Position numbers and translations under genes: made by a program. From an uncultured Chitinophagaceae bacterium (GTDB taxonomy: Bacteria; Bacteroidota; Bacteroidia; Chitinophagales; Chitinophagaceae): a stretch of 64,000 nucleotides of DNA. This document shows, one piece after another, positions 44,083 to 51,647 of this stretch. Under the pieces are notes generated by a model. It saw nothing but the letters and a program-made list of their open reading frames with translations, was not told the origin of the DNA and ran no database searches. The DNA lies in NCBI GenBank assembly GCA_903870685.1, contig CAIQDX010000087.1, positions 30,955 to 94,954 on the forward strand, read 5' to 3'. Numbering within the stretch: position 1 is the stretch's first letter; each line of letters begins with the position of its first letter.

Positions 44083-45333
44083 ATGCAACAAAAAAAAATA
44101 TTAATTAAAGACTTTACTTACAATCTATCAGAAGAGAAGATTGCAAAGTATCCTTTAATAATAAGAGATGAGAGCAAATTATTAATTTATAATAACGGAA
44201 ATATTTCTGAAGATTTTTATTATAACCTCAACAAGCAATTACCTGAAAATGCGCTGCTGATTTTTAATAATACTAAAGTTGTTGAAGCAAGATTATTATT
44301 CCAAAAACCTTCCGGTGGAATGATCGAAATATTTTGTTTAGAACCTGATGAACAATATGCAGATATTACTTCTGCCATGTTACAAAAAGGAAAAGTGTTT
44401 TGGAAATGTTTAGTTGGTGGTGCAAAAAAATGGAAAGAAGGATCGCTGATTAAAAAGATTAATTATGATTTAAAAGAAATTAATTTATCTGCTGTAATCG
44501 TTGAAAAAAGAAACGATTATTTTCTGATTGAGTTTATTTGGGATGATGACTGCATCACATTTGCAGAGGTTTTGCATCATGCTGGTTTAATTCCTTTACC
44601 ACCTTATTTAAACAGAGCTGCAGAAGAAAATGATAATGAAACTTATCAAACTATTTATGCTAAACATGATGGTTCGGTTGCAGCGCCAACAGCAGGTTTA
44701 CATTTTACAGAAAGATTATTTGAAAAATTATCAGTAAAAAATATCCAGCAACATTTTATTACACTTCATGTAGGTGCAGGAACTTTTAAACCTGTAAAAA
44801 CAGAAACAATTGCTGAACATGAAATGCACGCAGAATTTTTTGAAGTTTCAATTTCATTTATCGAAAATTTAATTGCAAATATTGATACAACAATTGTCGC
44901 TGTTGGTACAACATCCGCAAGAACAATTGAAAGTTTGTATTGGATGGGAATTAAGTTAGTCATGAGTCAGGAGTCGCGAGCCGGGAATGAGGGGTTTAGT
45001 ATTGAAGATATTTCAGTTCAACAATGGGATCCATACAATGCAGCAACAGCAAGCATTTCAGCGAAAGAATCGTTACAGATATTATTGCAATGGATGAAAG
45101 AAAATAATTTAAAAAAACTTATCTCCAAAACACAAATAATTATTGTGCCGGGTTATGAATTTAAAATTATAAAAGGTTTGATAACTAATTTCCACCAACC
45201 GCAATCAACATTATTATTAATGGTTGCTGCATTAGTTGGTGATGACTGGAAGAAAATATATCAGCATGCTTTATATAATAATTTTCGTTTCCTAAGTTAT
45301 GGTGACGGAAGTTTATTGTGGAAGAAAAAATAA
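44083..45333 (+). CDS. queA: S-adenosylmethionine:tRNA ribosyltransferase-isomerase
   Basis: Makes epoxyqueuosine in tRNA. Segments: FTYNLSEEKIAKYPLIIRDESKLL, LIFNNTKVVEARLLF, HAGLIPLPPYLNRAAEENDNETYQTIYAKHDGSVAAPTAGLHFT, LHVGAGTFKPVKTETIAEHEMHAE, ITNFHQPQSTLLLMVAAL. At 416 residues it is longer than the E. coli protein (about 356), partly by the Bacteroidota insertion between VAVGTTSARTIESLYW and the C-terminal part. In that insertion residues 294-305 (MSQESRAGNEGF) are encoded by GC-rich heptamers, described separately. Divergent from mraZ. Confidence 0.95.
   Translation: MQQKKILIKDFTYNLSEEKIAKYPLIIRDESKLLIYNNGNISEDFYYNLNKQLPENALLIFNNTKVVEARLLFQKPSGGMIEIFCLEPDEQYADITSAMLQKGKVFWKCLVGGAKKWKEGSLIKKINYDLKEINLSAVIVEKRNDYFLIEFIWDDDCITFAEVLHHAGLIPLPPYLNRAAEENDNETYQTIYAKHDGSVAAPTAGLHFTERLFEKLSVKNIQQHFITLHVGAGTFKPVKTETIAEHEMHAEFFEVSISFIENLIANIDTTIVAVGTTSARTIESLYWMGIKLVMSQESRAGNEGFSIEDISVQQWDPYNAATASISAKESLQILLQWMKENNLKKLISKTQIIIVPGYEFKIIKGLITNFHQPQSTLLLMVAALVGDDWKKIYQHALYNNFRFLSYGDGSLLWKKK
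44962..44996 (+). repeat. Iterated GAG(T/C)C(A/G)G heptamers within queA
   Basis: From 44964: GAGTCAG, GAGTCGC, GAGCCGG, GAATGAG, GGG. It has the same ATGAGTC start and the same heptamer as the repeat in the SDR39U1 gene, though the two genes are unrelated. It encodes S-Q-E-S-R-A-G-N-E-G in a variable loop. Confidence 0.68.
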
Positions 45334-46659
45334 CTAATCAATATTTAAAGGCATTTCAACAGTAAAGGTTGTTCCCTTGCCTAATATACTGTCTACCTTT
45401 ATTTTTCCTTTATGTGCATCAATGACAGTTTTTACATAACTCATTCCCAAACCAAATCCTTTTACATTATGAACATTACCTGTATGCACACGATAGAATT
45501 TTTCGAATATTCTTTTTGTATTTTCTTTCGACATTCCAATACCATTATCTTCTACACTTACAATTAAAATTTTATTGGTATTAGTAGTTGTGATCTTAAT
45601 TAGAAGTTTATCTTTCGAATACTTGATTGCATTATCAACTAAGTTAGAAATAAGATTTGTAAAATGAACTTCATCTGCATCGATTAAGTCATTCTTTGCA
45701 TTTAAGATCAAATCAACTTTCCCTTTTTTATCTTTTAATTGTAATTCGTAATTTTCTAAAACATTATTAATTATTTCGTGAACATGCAGTTGTTTTAAAT
45801 TTAATTGTAATTCCTGTTTTTCCATCAAAGCCGCCTGTAGTATGGTTTCTACGTGCCTGTTCATTCTTTTATTTTCATCTTTAATGATGCCACTGAAATA
45901 TTTCATCTTCTCTTTATCATTCAATACTTTTTCATTTCTCATCGCATCAATTGCCAAAGAAATTGTTGCCAAAGGAGTTTTTAATTCATGTGTCATGTTA
46001 TTGATGAAATCACTTTTTATCTCACTTAATTTCTTTTGATTCAATAATGTTTTAAGTGTAACATAAAATGCTGCAAGAATGATTAGCATAAAAACGGCCA
46101 CGGCGGCTATCACCCATTTTAAAGAATCCCAAACTTGTTTTTTATAATCCGGAACAATGATAATCATGTTTTCCACCGAACTCATATTTTCCATATCAGA
46201 AACATTTCCGGATGTGATTGGAATAATTGTTCGGTGATTATTCACAGTATCGATGAACTCAGTTTCAAAATTTCTTGAACTCATCTCCATTTCACTCTGG
46301 TCATTCACAATCGCAAAATCAAAACTTAGTTTCTTTAGTCCTTGATTTTCAAAAGAGGCCTCTAATTTATTATAAATATCTTGTTGCGAAAACCTGTCAT
46401 CTATCGAAAGTGGTTTTGTTACTTTCGATAAATCAAACCCAAATTTGAATCCGGGTGTTCGAGGAATTTTTAATGAAGGTAATGTATGAACTGATTTACT
46501 TAAATCGTATGCAACATCTTTTCCGGCATCGCTAACCTTATGAAACAATTGCACTTCCCCTACTTCCAAAATATTTTTTAGCCATGAAGCCTGCAACCAA
46601 ATCAGACCTAACAGCGAGAGCGTTGTGAGTATAACAATTAAGGGTAATGTTCTCTTCAT
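45334..46659 (-). CDS. Two-component sensor histidine kinase
   Basis: Two membrane helices (about 5-25 and 205-228) bracket a ~180-residue extracytoplasmic sensor. HisKA has FINNMTHELKTPLATISLAID and HATPase_c has LISNLVDNAIKYSKD, VEDNGIGMSKENTKRIFEKFYRV and GFGLGMSYVKTVIDAHKG. All catalytic boxes are intact. An upstream in-frame ATG (46716) would add 19 residues; ATG 46659 (MKRTLPLIVILTT) is preferred because a TATATTTG -7 box ends 5 nt before it. No response regulator is adjacent. Confidence 0.92.
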   Translation of the reverse strand: MKRTLPLIVILTTLSLLGLIWLQASWLKNILEVGEVQLFHKVSDAGKDVAYDLSKSVHTLPSLKIPRTPGFKFGFDLSKVTKPLSIDDRFSQQDIYNKLEASFENQGLKKLSFDFAIVNDQSEMEMSSRNFETEFIDTVNNHRTIIPITSGNVSDMENMSSVENMIIIVPDYKKQVWDSLKWVIAAVAVFMLIILAAFYVTLKTLLNQKKLSEIKSDFINNMTHELKTPLATISLAIDAMRNEKVLNDKEKMKYFSGIIKDENKRMNRHVETILQAALMEKQELQLNLKQLHVHEIINNVLENYELQLKDKKGKVDLILNAKNDLIDADEVHFTNLISNLVDNAIKYSKDKLLIKITTTNTNKILIVSVEDNGIGMSKENTKRIFEKFYRVHTGNVHNVKGFGLGMSYVKTVIDAHKGKIKVDSILGKGTTFTVEMPLNID

Positions 46660-46664
46660 CAATA

Positions 46665-46693
46665 CAAATATAATATTCTGATAACAGCACAAA
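46665..46693 (-). promoter_or_regulatory. Bacteroidota-type promoter of the histidine kinase gene
   Basis: Minus strand TTTG (46693-46690), 17 nt, TATATTTG (46672-46665), then 5 nt to ATG 46659. Spacing is slightly short of the usual 19; transcription should begin at or next to the ATG. Confidence 0.5.
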
Positions 46694-46781
46694 GAAACGG
46701 CTTTCAGGTTTATCAACCTTTTAACGTAAGTATTTTAAAATTCATTTTTTTTGAATTGACTGAATATCTTAATTTTCAATT

Positions 46782-47333
46782 ATGATTGATCTGTCAGCAG
46801 GCACTTTACTCATCTCCGATCCATTCTTAAAAGACCCCAATTTTTTAAGAACAGTTGTGCTTTTGTGCGAAAATCAATATGAAGGAAGTTTTGGATTTGT
46901 GCTGAATAAATTACACGATCAAAATATCAGCGAACTGATGGAAGATCTTGATGGCATTGATTTTCCTGTTTATTATGGCGGACCTGTTCAAACAAATACA
47001 TTGCATTTTTTACATCGCAGGCCAGAATTAATTGATGGCGGAATTTTAGTTACCGATAATGTTTATTGGGGTGGCGATTTTGAAACAGTGATTGAACTAT
47101 TAAAACAAAATCTTTTAAAACAAAATGATATTCGTTTTTATATTGGCTACAGTGGTTGGGGGCAAGGGCAATTAGAAGATGAATTAAAAACTAAAAGCTG
47201 GATCACATCTCAAGGTACATGTAAATTAATTTTTCATCGTTATGCGGATATGATCTGGAAAGATGCTTTAAAAAATTTGGGTGGCGAATATGCGCAGATG
47301 ATCAATTATCCGATCGATCCTCAATTAAATTAA
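46782..47333 (+). CDS. YqgE/AlgH family protein (DUF179)
   Basis: Family hallmarks: GTLLISDPFLKDPNFLRTVVLLCE, GSFGFVLNKLHD, VYYGGPVQTNTLHFLH and the C-terminal YIGYSGWGQGQLEDELKTKSWI. At 183 residues it has normal length. The domain has a known structure but no agreed biochemical function. It stands alone in a gap between minus-strand genes, with its own short upstream region. Confidence 0.92.
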   Translation: MIDLSAGTLLISDPFLKDPNFLRTVVLLCENQYEGSFGFVLNKLHDQNISELMEDLDGIDFPVYYGGPVQTNTLHFLHRRPELIDGGILVTDNVYWGGDFETVIELLKQNLLKQNDIRFYIGYSGWGQGQLEDELKTKSWITSQGTCKLIFHRYADMIWKDALKNLGGEYAQMINYPIDPQLN

Positions 47334-47364
47334 AATATTTTTTTGCTGAATAGAATTACAGAAA

Positions 47365-47444
47365 GTACAAGTGTGTCCTAAAAGGATTCCTTTGGAACGA
47401 CGCAACAACAGTTGAAAAATGTTATGCAGTTTGTAACAAAAAAA
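47365..47444 (-). repeat. Dispersed intergenic repeat, copy 11, core split by a small palindrome
   Basis: Minus strand: T-tract + GTTACAAACTGC, GTTGCGTCG, then a 22-nt insertion (TTCCAAAGGAATCCTTTTAGGA), then CACACTTGTAC. The insert is a near-perfect palindrome (arms TCCAAAGG / CCTTTTAGGA). Both halves of the repeat core are intact. Confidence 0.8.
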
Positions 47445-47445
47445 A

Positions 47446-48102
47446 TTAGATTTTCATTTCAGGAATCTCTCCATCAATAATTAATCTGCCTGCAGTTTTA
47501 TTTTTTATTTCTTCAACTGTCACACCCGGTGCACGTTCCAACAAAACAAAACCATTTTCGGTAACATCTAAAACCGCTAACTCTGTAACAATTTTTTTAA
47601 CGCACTTTACACCAGTTAATGGCAATGTACATTGCGGCAACAATTTACTTTCTCCTTTTGGATTGGTGTGCATCATAGCGACAATAATATTTTTTGCACT
47701 TGCAACTAGATCCATGGCACCGCCCATTCCTTTTACCATTTTGCCAGGAATTTTCCAATTAGCAATATCGCCGCTATCACTCACTTCCATCGCACCCAAA
47801 ACAGTGAGATCAATTTTTCCTGCACGTATCATTCCAAAACTTTCGGCACTATCAAATAATGCAGCGCCTTTAATTAAAGTAACCGTTTCTTTTCCTGCAT
47901 TAATTAAATCGGCATCAATTTCTTCTTCAACCGGATATGGCCCCATGCCAAGAATTCCATTCTCGCTTTGTAAAATAACTGTCATGCCATCGGGAATATA
48001 ATTGGCAACCAATGTTGGTATTCCAATACCGAGATTAACATACATTCCATCTTTTAATTCTTGTGCAATGCGTTTTGCAATTCCATATTTATCTAAAGAC
48101 AT
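47446..48102 (-). CDS. scoB: Succinyl-CoA:3-ketoacid-CoA transferase subunit B
   Basis: Transfers CoA between succinyl-CoA and acetoacetate. [30 protein letters not shown] at the N terminus and the catalytic-Glu motif [12 protein letters not shown] (about residues 46-57), then [31 protein letters not shown]. At 218 residues it is a normal beta subunit. It follows the A subunit with a 119-nt gap holding a dispersed repeat, so the two genes are spaced further apart than usual. Confidence 0.95.
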   Translation of the reverse strand: MSLDKYGIAKRIAQELKDGMYVNLGIGIPTLVANYIPDGMTVILQSENGILGMGPYPVEEEIDADLINAGKETVTLIKGAALFDSAESFGMIRAGKIDLTVLGAMEVSDSGDIANWKIPGKMVKGMGGAMDLVASAKNIIVAMMHTNPKGESKLLPQCTLPLTGVKCVKKIVTELAVLDVTENGFVLLERAPGVTVEEIKNKTAGRLIIDGEIPEMKI

Positions 48103-48140
48103 AAATTATTTTCGATTTATAATTTTAGAATTACGATTTA

Positions 48141-48201
48141 TTTTTTTGATACCAGCTTTTGAAATTCTATTTAGCATCGTTGCGTCGCACTCTTCAACGT
48201 T
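48141..48201 (+). repeat. Dispersed intergenic repeat, copy 12 (full length)
   Basis: T-tract + GATACCAGCTTTTG, then ATCGTTGCGTCGCACTCTTC. It lies in the gap between scoA and scoB. Confidence 0.86.
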
Positions 48202-48221
48202 CTAAACTTTATTCAAAATTT

Positions 48222-48929
48222 TCAGTTTTTTAAATTACCTAATTGAACAGTTCTTCTTTCAATTCGCTTTTCATAATTCGCTCCTTTAAAAATGCGGTGA
48301 ACATAAACACCGGCAACATCAACATCTTCAGGATCGATTTCGCCTGGCTTTACTAATTCTTCAACTTCTGCAATTGTAATATTTCCGGCTTTTGCCATCG
48401 ATGTTGAAAAATTTTTAGTGGTTTTTCTAAAAACTAAATTTCCTAGCTCATCTCCTTTCCAAGCTTTAACTATGCTGAAATCCGCATGCAGCGCATGTTC
48501 CATCAAGTACATCTTTCCGTTGAATTCTCTTATTTCTTTTCCGTTCGCAATTTCAGTACCAAAACCGGCAGGCGTAAAAAATGCGGGAATACCCATTCCA
48601 GCCATTTCAATTCTTGTTGCTAATGTTCCTTGTGGAATTAAGTCAACTTCTAATTCGCCACGTAATAATTGTCGTTCGAATTCTCCATTCTCACCAACAT
48701 AACTACTCATCATCTTTTTGATTTGTTTTGTTTGCAACAACAAACCCAAACCAAAATCATCCACACCTGCATTGTTCGAAATGCAAGTAAGATTCATGAT
48801 TTTTTTTCTAACTAATGCAGCGATAGAATTTTCGGGAATACCATTTAAACCAAAGCCACCAAGCATAATAGTGGCATTATCTGCAATATCGAATATTGCA
48901 TCGTCGGCGTTTTTAAAAACTTTATTCAT
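48222..48929 (-). CDS. scoA: Succinyl-CoA:3-ketoacid-CoA transferase subunit A
   Basis: CoA transferase family I, alpha subunit: IMLGGFGLNGIPENSIAAL, NLTCISNNAGVDDFGLGLLL, MMSSYVGENGEFERQLLRGELEVDLIPQGTLA and AFFTPAGFGTEIANGKE. At 236 residues it is standard. A TTG at 48938 is in frame, but ATG 48929 (MNKVFKNADDAIFDI) gives the usual start. It forms the enzyme with subunit B downstream and fits acetoacetate metabolism with the hydroxybutyryl-CoA dehydrogenase at 7 kb. Confidence 0.94.
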   Translation of the reverse strand: MNKVFKNADDAIFDIADNATIMLGGFGLNGIPENSIAALVRKKIMNLTCISNNAGVDDFGLGLLLQTKQIKKMMSSYVGENGEFERQLLRGELEVDLIPQGTLATRIEMAGMGIPAFFTPAGFGTEIANGKEIREFNGKMYLMEHALHADFSIVKAWKGDELGNLVFRKTTKNFSTSMAKAGNITIAEVEELVKPGEIDPEDVDVAGVYVHRIFKGANYEKRIERRTVQLGNLKN

Positions 48930-48976
48930 AACAAACAATCGTGTTTGATAATTAAATAAAGTTAGTGTGTAATAGT

Positions 48977-49336
48977 TTATTTTGGTTTAATAGTTGGGAT
49001 AAATCTTTGCTTCGGTCCATAAGAGCCAATCGTATCCATCAAAACTTTCAATTTGTCAGGATGTTGTTCGTAAAACTGATAACTAAAATAGAATTGTTCT
49101 TTAGTTGTGTGATGTAAATAAAAAACCTGTTGAAATAATTTAAGATCGTTTTTTGATTTGATCAAGCTTGAATCTTTCATGATGAGTGTGTTATTCCATT
49201 CTGTTGCATTCAATAAATCCCAAATAACAACTTTCATGGTATCGAATGGCAACACTTCCATTTTTTTATTTTTTGTTTTACATGAAAAAATAAAAATCGT
49301 AGTAACAGAAAATAAACAGAGAATAAAAATTTTCAT
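48977..49336 (-). CDS. DUF4296-like lipoprotein
   Basis: A 119-residue lipoprotein: signal MKIFILCLFSVTTIFIFSC with Cys19 as lipidation site. The rest has DTMKVVIWDLLNATEWNN, LKLFQQVFYLHHTTKEQFYFSYQFYEQHPDKLKVLMDTI, the helical pattern of the DUF4296 family found only in Bacteroidota. Function unknown. Its ATG overlaps the upstream stop (ATGA), coupling it to the DUF4835 gene. Confidence 0.78.
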   Translation of the reverse strand: MKIFILCLFSVTTIFIFSCKTKNKKMEVLPFDTMKVVIWDLLNATEWNNTLIMKDSSLIKSKNDLKLFQQVFYLHHTTKEQFYFSYQFYEQHPDKLKVLMDTIGSYGPKQRFIPTIKPK

Positions 49337-50253
49337 CGAAGCTCATCTTTATAATGTGAAGCGTTTGCAACATCCAATAAACTTAATATCTCTACTGCTT
49401 TTGATTTTTCATCGGATGTGCCATTTTTAAAAATTCCAATAAATTCTGTAGCTCTTGCCTGTAATAAAAATTGAACGATCATTGTATTGGGAACTTCTTT
49501 ATTAAAAGCTTGCAATTGCATTAATGATTGTAAAATATTTGATCGGGCTTCTTTCTCACTATCATACATTTTATCAAGCCCTGAACGGTAATAGGAATAA
49601 ATAACATCATGTACAATATTATTACGACTATTGGTTAAATTTTCAGCCAACCAAAATCGGTTTCTCAATCCATCAAATGCTTGCCAGCCGCTGATATTGC
49701 TACCTTCGGGTGCATTATTTACAATATTTAAAGCCTTTTGATAATAAACATCTCCACCTTTTGGTGCGAAGGAATCGTAGTCTAATCCTAAAATAATATT
49801 TACATAATAAGCCAGTACTGCAGTTAAATTTCCAACCAATGCATCAGTTCCCTGAACACGATTATCGCTGAATTCTACAGGCTGATATTCGATGTATTTA
49901 AATGTAAAATCCTGATCCTGAAAATTTACCAATGCAGTTTGATAACTTGTATTAAAGACCGGTCTTGCTGCTTGAATAATTAATGTAGCACGATAAACAT
50001 TCGGCTCAACAATAGATTGCAGATTCAATAAGAAATTGCATTGAATTTTTTCGTTGTCATTATATTGATCATTGGTCCATTTTCTGCTATTCAAAAAATT
50101 AATCAATTGTGTTTGTAAGGTGGTAAAGATTTTTTTATCAACTGTTGTATTTATTCTGCTAGCGTTTACAGTCACTTTTGCCTGAAATTCTTGTGCATGA
50201 GAATTAATGACAAGAAAAAACAATAAAATAAATATTGAAAATTTTTTAGACAT
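49333..50253 (-). CDS. DUF4835 family protein (PorD-like), exported
   Basis: Signal peptide (MSKKFSIFILLFFLVINSHAQ), then EFQAKVTVNASRINTTVDKKIFTTLQTQLINFLNSRKW and IQCNFLLNLQS, the start of the DUF4835 family, and further conserved stretches (YVNIILGLDYDSFAPKGG; GWQAFDGLRNRFWLAENL). The family is Bacteroidota-specific and has been linked to type IX secretion under the name PorD; I did not verify this. An in-frame ATG at 50310 is rejected because the terminator hairpin would lie in the coding sequence; ATG 50253 is used. Confidence 0.82.
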   Translation of the reverse strand: MSKKFSIFILLFFLVINSHAQEFQAKVTVNASRINTTVDKKIFTTLQTQLINFLNSRKWTNDQYNDNEKIQCNFLLNLQSIVEPNVYRATLIIQAARPVFNTSYQTALVNFQDQDFTFKYIEYQPVEFSDNRVQGTDALVGNLTAVLAYYVNIILGLDYDSFAPKGGDVYYQKALNIVNNAPEGSNISGWQAFDGLRNRFWLAENLTNSRNNIVHDVIYSYYRSGLDKMYDSEKEARSNILQSLMQLQAFNKEVPNTMIVQFLLQARATEFIGIFKNGTSDEKSKAVEILSLLDVANASHYKDELR

Positions 50254-50281
50254 AGATTTATTATACTGCAAGTAACAAAAA

Positions 50282-50307
50282 AAACGACAGTACTGATACT
50301 GTCGTTT
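50282..50307 (-). terminator. Intrinsic terminator or attenuator between rpoZ and the DUF4835 gene
   Basis: Minus strand AAACGACAGTA, loop TCAG, TACTGTCGTTT, then a T-run. Eleven-base perfect arms. It follows rpoZ by about 27 nt and precedes the DUF4835 start, so it should end most bamD-rpoZ transcripts. Confidence 0.85.
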
Positions 50308-50333
50308 CATTATTTTGAATTTGTTAAGATATT

Positions 50334-50678
50334 TTATCTGAACAAATCGTTTTCGTTGTTTTTGCGATAATAGATCTTATTCTCTACAAATTCCTGAGTT
50401 GCAAGAATAGCAGGATTAGGCATTTTTTCGTATGCCTTCGAAATTTCTATTTGTTCTTTGTTTTCATGAATTTCTTCAAGACTGTCGGTATGACTTGCAA
50501 ATTCTTCCAACTTATTATGCAATTCTTCTCTCAAAGAAATATTGATTTGATTGGCGCGACGAGAAACAATTGCAATTGATTCGTACAAATTACCTGTTTG
50601 AGATTTAATATCAATTAAGTTCTTTGTTTCAACTACATTAGATGTATTGCCGCTAAGGTGCCTTCTTAGTTTGCTCAT
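50334..50678 (-). CDS. rpoZ: RNA polymerase omega subunit, Bacteroidota type
   Basis: A 114-residue protein with the Bacteroidota omega pattern: TGNLYESIAIVSRRANQINISLREELHNKLEEF, then an acidic linker and KMPNPAILATQEFVENKIYYRKN. Omega assists folding and assembly of the beta' subunit. Its start lies 26 bases inside the end of the BamD gene in another frame, so the two are translationally linked. Confidence 0.88.
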   Translation of the reverse strand: MSKLRRHLSGNTSNVVETKNLIDIKSQTGNLYESIAIVSRRANQINISLREELHNKLEEFASHTDSLEEIHENKEQIEISKAYEKMPNPAILATQEFVENKIYYRKNNENDLFR

Positions 50679-51507
50679 TTTTTAGATTTTTAAGATAAGT
50701 TGTTGATTGCGTTTTATATTTAGCTACTTCTGACAAAAGTTTACTGTCGGTAAATCTTTCTGAAAAGTCATTACATTCAGAAATCACTTTTTCAAAACGT
50801 TCAGTTTGTTTGTCTTCAGTACTTAATTCTGCATATTTAAAATATGATTTTATAACCTGTAATTTATATTCTTCTGCTCTTTTAGAATCAGGAAAATTTT
50901 CAGATACACTTCCAAAAGCAATTGCAGAAGCTTTATAATAACCCAAGTTATAATAAAGTTCGGCATTATTATATTCTTTCAATTCTAATTTTTCACGTCC
51001 CTTATCAATAATCTCATTTGCATCTTTTAATCTGGTCGAAGTAGGATGTGTATTAATAAATGCCTGCATTAAAGAAATCGCTTTGGTTGTATTTGTTTGG
51101 TCCAAATCAACTTTTGGCGACTGTTTATAATAGCAAAAGGCCCTCATATATTCACACTCTTCAGATTTGCCACTGCTAGGAAATGTTTCTGTAAAAGTCT
51201 TAAAAAAGTTTTCAGCATTCAAATAGTCCTTCTCATAAAAATAACAATAAGCTACTTTATAATACATATCCTCATAACGCTGCGTTCCTTTTACAAAAGC
51301 AAACAGATCTTCAAACAATTGACGTGCGTTACTATAATTCTTATTCGCATAGTATTGTTCGGCCATTGTGTATTTATACTCATTATCCTTGCTCTTCATT
51401 ATTTTACCTAGGCTATGGTTATGCTTAGGCTTAAAGATTCTGCTAATCCTGTGAAAGCATGAGGTTAATGTTACTATACAAAAAATAAAAAGTACAACTT
51501 TCTTCAT
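50653..51507 (-). CDS. bamD: Outer membrane assembly lipoprotein BamD
   Basis: Lipoprotein signal MKKVVLFIFCIVTLTSC (lipobox TLTSC), then TPR repeats: AEQYYANKNYSNARQLFEDLFAF, YKVAYCYFYEKDYLNAENFFKTF, ELYYNLGYYKASAIAFGSVSENFPDS. BamD binds BamA in the beta-barrel assembly machine. An ATG at 51519 adds 4 residues, but a TACCTTTG -7 box (51517-51524) covers it, so ATG 51507 is preferred. First gene of the bamD-rpoZ-DUF4835-DUF4296 run. Confidence 0.9.
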   Translation of the reverse strand: MKKVVLFIFCIVTLTSCFHRISRIFKPKHNHSLGKIMKSKDNEYKYTMAEQYYANKNYSNARQLFEDLFAFVKGTQRYEDMYYKVAYCYFYEKDYLNAENFFKTFTETFPSSGKSEECEYMRAFCYYKQSPKVDLDQTNTTKAISLMQAFINTHPTSTRLKDANEIIDKGREKLELKEYNNAELYYNLGYYKASAIAFGSVSENFPDSKRAEEYKLQVIKSYFKYAELSTEDKQTERFEKVISECNDFSERFTDSKLLSEVAKYKTQSTTYLKNLKNEQTKKAP

Positions 51508-51516
51508 AGAAGTGCG

Positions 51517-51524
51517 CAAAGGTA
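51517..51524 (-). promoter_or_regulatory. TAnnTTTG -7 box before bamD
   Basis: TACCTTTG on the minus strand, 9 nt before ATG 51507, giving a very short leader. No TTTG at the normal -33 spacing was found. Confidence 0.45.
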
Positions 51525-51593
51525 GTTATTTCGGGGCAATTTATACACTCATTTAATGCAAATACATTAGTCGTAGTTAAGATTAATATAAAA

Positions 51594-51626
51594 AGAAGCC
51601 CCGCCAATAAGGCAGGGCTCTTTATA
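51594..51626 (-). terminator. Terminator after the OmpA-family gene
   Basis: Minus strand AGCCCTGCC, loop TTATT, GGCGGGGCT, followed by TCTTTTT. One G-T pair in the stem. It lies about 25 bases past the OmpA stop and is one of the most GC-rich stretches nearby. Confidence 0.85.
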
Positions 51627-51647
51627 TTAATTCAATAAAAGAATTAA

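Noticed and set aside
50254..50310. DUF4835 protein starting at ATG 50310
   Set aside because: That start lies past the rpoZ terminator stem; the signal peptide begins at ATG 50253.
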